Source: Aquilaria yunnanensis
Lineage: Eukaryota; Streptophyta; Magnoliopsida; Malvales; Thymelaeaceae
Length of the DNA: 64,000 bases
Direction of reading: 5' to 3'
Assembly: GCA_039654915.1 (NCBI GenBank)
Contig: CM077597.1
Location: 38,910,001-38,974,000, forward strand
Position 1 is the first letter of the stretch. Every line of letters begins with the position of its first letter. The notes below the pieces were generated by a model. The model did not search any database. It was given only the letters and a program-made list of their open reading frames with translations, and was not told the origin of the DNA. Shown in pieces: positions 58,294-64,000 of the stretch. The position numbers and the translations under genes are program-made.

Positions 58294-59213
58294 ATGGGAC
58301 TTCAGTTCTGACATTGGTCGGAATCATAATCTTCATCCTTTCCTTTCGTCTCTTCTTCCTTTCTCTCTTGGGCCTTGGGTGACGGCAACCATAGGTACCG
58401 TCGAAGTTGTCCTTGCTTGATTAAAGATTCAATATACTTTATCAATTGGAAGGAATCTTTAGTATCGTGCCCGTGGTCCCGATGAAATTGACAAAGTTTC
58501 TTCATGTTCTTCTTGTTGTTTGAGGACATCGCCTTAAGACATTGGATTATGGTTCCTTGCCTTTCCATGGCCATTAGGATGTTTGTTCTTGTAGTATTTA
58601 GGGAGTGAATGATACTGGCTTCTTTCCCCTTATTTTCAAGGTCTGCCCCCTCCCTCGGTGGAATACCGAGGTTGGTGACTCTAACTCTTGAAGTGACTAT
58701 GCTCAGACTTCAGACCTCCTATTTTTAACTCCGCAGTCATCATGTGCTACTCCGCCCTTCAGTAGAATTCTCTGAGGGTGTCAAGGAGGTCTTTGGAGAA
58801 CTCATAGAAGAGTTGTGAATCCTTCTTGAGCCTCCTGATCATGGGAAGGATTCAGATTTTTGAGCGAAAGCCGAGCATACTGAGGGCTTATCGATTGAAC
58901 CTCTCGACATAGTCATGAATGCTCTTCCCATTCTTTTGGGCTATGTCAAACATTTGGACTGCCATCTTCACCATCAGCCTGCTTCAAATGAACTGCTGGG
59001 TGGATGTGGTGGATAACTCCTGGAAACCCATTATGGTTCTAAGAGCCAAGTAGTTATACCACGTAGTTGCTGGTCCTGACAAGGTGACTTCGAAACATTT
59101 GCAGAGGGTGGTGTCATCAACACCATGCAATACCATGCTCCCCCTATATTTCGTCAAGTGGGCTTGGGGGTCACTGTGCCCATCATATGTCTCCAAGCGT
59201 GGTACTCAAAAAT
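58294..59213 (-). pseudogene. Tat-6 gag, capsid and zinc-binding part, minus strand
   Basis: From 59213 downward the frame reads RLETYDGHSDPQAHLTKY, TLCKCFEVTLSGPATTWY and QQFI, nearly residue for residue the Tat-5 gag, then stops appear (after QQFI at 58984, and several more). Near 58540-58470 the metal-binding motif CQFHRDHGHDTKDS has Ser for the last Cys. It is the oldest or least constrained Tat gag here. S6 interrupts it at 59213. Confidence 0.85.
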
Positions 59214-60629
59214 TGTTAGTATTGTGCCCAAAAAGCCAATCATGAGATGATTGTATTTTTGCACATTGAGTCATGATATTTTATTGAGGCATTAATCCAG
59301 CAATTATGTTTGTTGTTTTGTTTCTGCGTAACGTAATAAGCATAACTATAACCCTAGAATAATGATATTCTTAAACGTCCCTAGTCTAGTATTATTGTGG
59401 AGCGGGTTGCAATAATACATAATGACTAGCATATGTGGAGACTAATATGAGATATGTAGTCTACATATGGGTACAAGTTGGAGAACTTGTGTACTGGACC
59501 GACCCACCATGAGAACACTTCATGGATCGTTATATGAGTGTCATAAGTGATTCTCATAGTGATCATGGTATATGTAGTCCTTCGACCTAAGATTAGCAAG
59601 GTTCCCTACATGTGAGTCACATACTTTGATACTTTCCTTTGTTGCTCGTAACTGAGTGAACTTGAAGGAGGTCATTGGGTATGTCACATATCATGCGGAG
59701 GGATTTGTATGATCAAGATGGGATTTGTCCCTCCTATGTAACGGGAGTGATATCTTTGGGCCCCTTGATAGAGTGAGACTTAGAAAATGCATGGCCATGC
59801 TCCGATGAGTTGATATATGCTATCAATGTCGTCAGTTTAAGTTGGTCTACTCGGTAATCAAGAAACCAAAGATTGGGCTATACGAGAGTGACACATTCCA
59901 TGTCTCGTGCTTAGTCTTGATATCTTGGACAAAGGGACAATGGCATATATCGGTGATGATCATAAAGGTTTAGTCGATTCACCGACAATCTTGTCACTTG
60001 GGTAGCAATGATGTGTTGCTAGACACCGCTCATTGCTTATGATCATAAATGTGATTTATGATCATTGCCAACATGGCAAGAGCCTATTGGGTCGCACACA
60101 TAGAGCTATTTGGATCATTAGAGTGCATGGGCTAATTATTTGGGTTATGGTTTCACTTTAATTTCGTATTAATAATGGGCCAAGGAGTTGAGCCATTATT
60201 AAGCCCGAAATTAAATCCTAATTGGATTAGGGCTTTGAAACCCATTAGGCCTGGAAGTTGAGTCTCACTATAAATACAACTTTTAAGTGAGAAATTCGCA
60301 GGTCTCCTTGCCCTAGCCTCCCAAAAGGACAGCCGCACTCTTCTCTTGCTTTTCCTTGGAGGACGCAAGCTAGCACTGCGAGCGCAAGAGAAACGCATCT
60401 GCCGGGACGTGGTGGAAGCGTGGTGATCCTGAGAGGCTCGTGTGGATACCATGGAGAGCCTGAACACGTCAACTGTTCAGGTTTTGTGATTTGACTCTAC
60501 AGTTGAGTGAGAGATCTCAACCGAAAATTAGGTATGAAATTTTCGAACACCCGGTTTACCCCGTTTCACTTGGATCCTGGAGGGTTTCGGTTAAATTCCG
60601 CTGCGCTGTTTGGCTCCCGAAACCCAACA
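59214..60629 (+). mobile_element. Solo LTR S6 (1416 bp), TSD AAAAT; reference copy of the S family
   Basis: It starts TGTTAGTATTGTGCCC and ends GGCTCCCGAAACCCAACA. The duplication AAAAT is at 59209-59213 and 60630-60634. TATAAATA is at 60269-60276, about 1055 bp into the LTR, leaving about 330 bp of R-U5. Palindromes CAATCAT-GAG-ATGATTG (59237-59253) and TTATGATCATAA (60037-60048) recur in the other copies. No internal region. Confidence 0.93.
60269..60276 (+). promoter_or_regulatory. TATA box of solo LTR S6
   Basis: CACTATAAATACAAC, conserved in S1, S3, S4, S5 and S7. It fixes the LTR orientation. Confidence 0.65.
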
Positions 60630-60669
60630 AAAATTGCTAGGTGTTGGTGCCACCACTATCGTACAGATG
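60630..60669 (-). pseudogene. Tat-6 gag sliver between S6 and S7
   Basis: Forty bases, including the second AAAAT of S6, continue the minus-strand Tat-6 gag. They are the only remnant between two S copies. Confidence 0.5.
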
Positions 60670-61993
60670 TGTTAGTGTTGTGCCCAAAAGCCAATCATGA
60701 GATGATTGTATTTTTGCACATTGAGCCATGATATTTTTTAAGGCATTAATCCAGCAATTGTGTTTGTTATTTTTTTTCTACGTAACGTAATAAACATAAT
60801 TGTAACCCTAGAATAATGATATTCTTAAACATCACTGGTCTAGTATTATTGTGGAACGGTTTGCAATAATACATAACGACAATCATATGTGGAGAATAAT
60901 ATGAGATATGTAGTCTACAAATGGGTACAAGTTGGAGAACTTGTGTACTGGACCAACCCACCATGAGAACACTACATGGATCGTTATATGAGTGTCATCA
61001 GTGATTCTCATAGTGATCATGGTATATGTAGTCCTTCGACCTAAGATCATCAAGGTTCTCTACATGTGGGTCACATACTTTGATACTTCCCTTTGTTGCT
61101 CGTGACCGAGTGAACTTGAAAGAGGTCATTGGGTATGTCACATATAATGTGGAGGGATTTGTATGACCAAGATGGGATTTGTCCCTCCTGTGTAATGGGA
61201 GTGATATGTTTGGGCCCCTTGATAGAGTGAGACTAAGAAAAATGCATGGCCATGATCGGATGAGTTGATATACGATATCAATGTCATCAGTTTAAGTTGG
61301 TCTACTCGGTAATCAAGAAACCAAAGATTGGGCTATACGAGACTGACACATTCCATGTCTCATGCTGAGTCTTAATATTTTCGACAAAGGGACAATGGCA
61401 TATATCAGTGATGATCATAAAGGTTTAGTCGAATCACCGACAATCTTGTCACTTGGGTAGCAATGATGTGTTGCTAGACACCGCTCATTGCTTATGATCA
61501 AAAATGTGATTTATGATCATTGCCAACGTGGTAAGAGCCTATTGGATTATTTGGGTTATAGTTTCACAATAATTTTGTATTAATAATGGGCCCAAGAGTT
61601 GAGCCATTATTAAGCCCGAAATTAAAGCCTAATTGGATTAGGGCTTTAAAACCCATTAGGCCTGGAAGTTGAGTCTCACTATAAATACAACTTTTAGTGA
61701 GAAATTCGTAGCTTCTTGCCCTAGCCTCCAAAAAGGACAGTCGCACTCTTCTCTTGCAATTCCTTGGAGGACGCAAGCTAGCACTACGAGCGCAAGATAA
61801 ACGCATCTGTCGGGATGTATTGGAAGCGTGATGATCCCAAGAGGCTTGTGTGGATACCATAGAGAGCTTGAACACGTCAACTGTTCAAGTTTTGTGATTC
61901 GACTCTACAGTTGGTTGAGAGATCTCAACCAAAAATTAGGTATGAAAGTTTTTGAACACTCGGTTTACCCCATTTCACTTGGATCATGGAGGG
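60670..61993 (+). mobile_element. Solo LTR S7, cut by Tat-5
   Basis: It starts TGTTAGTGTTGTGCCC and ends in the window at TGGAGGG, about 60 bp before the S end, where the Tat-5 LTR begins. A deletion of about 50 bp near 61545 removes the CATGGGCTAATT block. The left flank is AGATG; the right flank is outside the window. Confidence 0.88.
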
Positions 61994-62860
61994 TGATAGC
62001 CAAAGGCTATCGCCTCAATCTGGCCGAATACCCTGCCACAACAACGGCCAGAAGAACTGGTGCTTCCCGGGAATAGGTGGAATCATGCACCTCGGGAGAT
62101 AGCCTGAGAGCTCCGAGCCTCGGCACGCCAGTAAAACTTGAGGACTCCATTCGCCCCCCAAGGTTGTGAACAACGCGCCTTCGGAAAAGTGGCACCAGAC
62201 ATTGCTGCCCGAATATGATATCCCCGAAGGCGGAACCCCCTGGAACTGGGAACCCCCGAACTGAGGGTAGGCTTCCCGAAGAGGCTCTGTCCGAACTAGA
62301 GGACGACCTCGCCCAGGGACCTCGGGAGTTCGGCAGGCGCATTTAAGGAAGCATTTAAGGAAGCCTCTGACACGTCCCACCACAGACGTAAAAAGTCGCC
62401 CTGACGCGCAGACGCCATCAGAATCATATCATGGCCCGTCTCAGCACAAGGCTCGAGGCCATCTAGTTACCAACTATCTGTCCCCTACGCCCAGACGTTC
62501 AGGAGCATCCGACCGCACACGTGTCATGATCTGAACGGGCTAGGTATTCCTATATATACAGGAAATAAATACTTGACAGGAGGTTGGCAGGCCGGATATA
62601 CAGCTCCCACACTCTGAGAAAATACCAGGCGAGACTTTTCTGCCTTTCTCTTTGAGCTAGTGACTCTCTCCTTCTTCCGGCCACCACTGACTTGGGCGTC
62701 GGAGGCTCCCCCCCCGGAAAAACACTCCGGGGGCCTCCTAACCCTGTTTACCAGCTTTTTAGGTACTCTCCTTGGGGCGATCCACCTTCCAGGCGTTCTT
62801 CCTCCTAGAAGTCTCCTCAACAGTCATCATGACTCAAAACGATGAGGCCCTAGGCCATCA
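61994..62860 (+). mobile_element. 5' LTR of Tat-5 (867 bp)
   Basis: It starts TGATAGCC and ends GGCCATCA. The start is certain because the left flank is S7, and this fixes the LTR start for all Tat copies at TGATAG. The TATA box is TATATATA (62551-62558). The end is followed by the primer site. The ATG at 62829 opens the gag frame. It matches the Tat-1 LTR closely, including two CATTTAAGGAAG copies. Confidence 0.92.
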
Positions 62861-64000
62861 TTTGGCGCCATCTGTGGGAACCCGCTCGCAGATTGCCGTC
62901 GTTGAGACTCGGCGTTCTAAGGACAAGGGACTCCCAAGGTCCTCGTCCGCGCCTGAGATACAACCGGCTGCTGAGCAGACACTCCCAGAGACTTCTACGC
63001 CAGAGGAGGACCGCCCTCTGGTAATCACCATGAGCTTCTTGAGGGACTTTCAGCGCTCGGTCGTTGCTGAAATGACTCAGCAGATCGACCAGAGATGGCC
63101 ACAGCAGTCACAGGCCCAGAAACCCTCCTCATCAACACGCCCTCGGGAGAGAAGCCCCAAGTCTACACACCGCAGTTCAGAAAGTGGAGATCCTCGCGGA
63201 GAATCATCTACAGAAGATATAGCCCTCGGGAAACGGCCTGTGGGACAAACCGGGTCCAAGCGACCGAGAGTCTCACAGCGAAGCAGTTCGTCGCCCGAGG
63301 CGAGGGCCCTGACCCCTCCGCGCCGAACTCGCTCCCCGAAAAGGCGCCGTCGATCTCCCTCCCGCGAAAATGGTCCTAGCGCCACTGCGCTTATGGAAAG
63401 GATATTGGCACGGCTGGACAGAGTGGAAAAGCAAGTGACCAGAAAACCCGTTTGGGACAGGCTGTCGGGGGCATTATGCGAAGATGGCTCCCCGTTTATT
63501 CGCACCGTCTTTGAGGCAGCTATGCCAGGCGACTTCAGAGTACCTAGGCTGGAGATCTATGATGGCCGGACTGATCCACAGGCCCATCTGACGAAGTACA
63601 GGCGGAGCATGATAATGCACGGAGCTGATGACGCCACCATGTGCAAATGCTTTGAAGTCACCCTCACGGGCCCAGCAACAGCATGGTACAATTCTTTGCC
63701 CCCAGGGATTATCACTGAGTTTCAGGAGTTGTCCGCAGCCTTTACCCAGCAGTTCATTGGGAGCAGGCCGACGGCCAAAATGCCTGTACAGATGTTCGAC
63801 ATAGAGCAGAGAAACGGAGAGACGATCCGAGACTATGTCGAACGATTCAACAGGGAAGCACTCAGCGTCCCGGACTTCCGGCCCGAAATCCGCATCCTCG
63901 CTATGACACGGGGCCTTCGGCGTGACTCACAGCTGTTCTACGAGTTCTCAAAGGACCCCCCGGAGACCCTCGGAGAATTTTACCGAAGGGCAGAGCAGCA
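62829..64000 (+). CDS. Tat-5 gag, intact as far as seen, starting inside the LTR; 3' end outside window
   Basis: The frame from ATG 62829 is open to the last base (390 codons). The first ten codons (MTQNDEALGH) are LTR, the next cross the primer-binding site, and later Met codons at 63030 and 63072 are alternative starts. Residues about 95-185 are rich in Arg, Ser and Pro (SPKRRRRSPSR), like an SR-type tail. The retrotransposon gag domain covers about residues 228-390: FEAAMPGDFRVPRLEIYDG, TDPQAHLTKY, KCFEVTLTGPATAWYNSL, QQFIGSR, YVERFNREAL, FYEFSKDPPETL. Gag forms the particle that packs the element RNA. No stop or frameshift is seen, unlike every other gag here, so Tat-5 may be the youngest element. 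Choice of 62829 rests on conservation in five LTRs. Confidence 0.9.
   Translation, partial: MTQNDEALGHHLAPSVGTRSQIAVVETRRSKDKGLPRSSSAPEIQPAAEQTLPETSTPEEDRPLVITMSFLRDFQRSVVAEMTQQIDQRWPQQSQAQKPSSSTRPRERSPKSTHRSSESGDPRGESSTEDIALGKRPVGQTGSKRPRVSQRSSSSPEARALTPPRRTRSPKRRRRSPSRENGPSATALMERILARLDRVEKQVTRKPVWDRLSGALCEDGSPFIRTVFEAAMPGDFRVPRLEIYDGRTDPQAHLTKYRRSMIMHGADDATMCKCFEVTLTGPATAWYNSLPPGIITEFQELSAAFTQQFIGSRPTAKMPVQMFDIEQRNGETIRDYVERFNREALSVPDFRPEIRILAMTRGLRRDSQLFYEFSKDPPETLGEFYRRAEQ
62863..62880 (+). other. Primer-binding site of Tat-5
   Basis: TGGCGCCATCTGTGGGAA, two bases after the LTR. The TGGCGCC start is usual for Tat-type plant elements. I cannot name the tRNA with certainty. The site lies inside the gag reading frame. 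Confidence 0.7.

Noticed and set aside
60630..60669. S6 and S7 as the two LTRs of one tiny element with a 40-bp interior
   Set aside because: S6 has its own AAAAT duplication on both sides and the 40 bp match the Tat-6 gag side, so these are two insertions.
63095..63379. 94-codon frame overlapping Tat-5 gag
   Set aside because: It is in another frame of the gag gene. The real frame is open from 62829 to the window end.

Overview
The window is repeat-dense DNA from a flowering plant, probably intergenic or pericentromeric. The main evidence is the Ty3/gypsy content: Tat-lineage elements with a second RNase H domain and an extra antisense gene, and chromodomain (Tekay/Del-like) elements primed from an initiator-Met-type site (TGGTATCAGAGC). 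Split genes with GT..AG introns and CTATAAATA promoters also fit a plant. I found no ordinary host gene, tRNA, rRNA or CRISPR. The species cannot be named from this sequence.

Layout, with working names. 1-5742: Tat-1 (integrase, tandem-repeat spacer, antisense gene, LTR). 5743-6777: 3' end of Tat-0. 6778-8845: partial chromovirus LTR on the minus strand. 8846-18149: Tat-3, inverted (antisense gene on plus, pol on minus), broken by solo LTRs S1 (11488-12899) and M1 (15043-17522). 18150-25478: Chr-A (LTR, primer site, gag, protease), broken by S2, which is itself broken by M2. 25479-30379: Tat-2, a near-duplicate of Tat-1, fused to Chr-A. 30380-46461: Chr-B, an apparently non-coding chromovirus relative holding S3, S4 and Tat-4 (36810-45723, itself holding S5). 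46462-54546: Chr-C, a decayed gag-pol chromovirus. 54547-60669: minus-strand Tat gag remnant (Tat-6) holding a 3.6-kb solo LTR (G) and S6. 60670-61993: S7, cut by Tat-5. 61994-64000: 5' LTR, primer site and intact gag of Tat-5, open at the window end.

The most interesting system is inside the Tat elements. Between pol and the 3' LTR lies a gene on the opposite strand with four exons and its own TATA box. In Tat-2 it is intact (about 730 residues: a plant gypsy-type transposon domain, a basic linker and a long coiled coil); in Tat-1, Tat-3 and Tat-4 it is decaying. Second, all five Tat LTRs carry an ATG exactly 32 nt before the LTR end, followed by a similar short peptide; in Tat-5 this frame runs without a stop through the primer-binding site into Gag, so Gag seems to start inside the LTR.

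Target-site duplications of 5 bp were read directly for S1, S3, S4, S5, S6, M1, M2 and G, which fixes the nesting order. Most pol genes are dead: stops, frameshifts and lost catalytic residues are listed per entry. Splice forms, family names and identity statements rest on reading by eye, with no database search.
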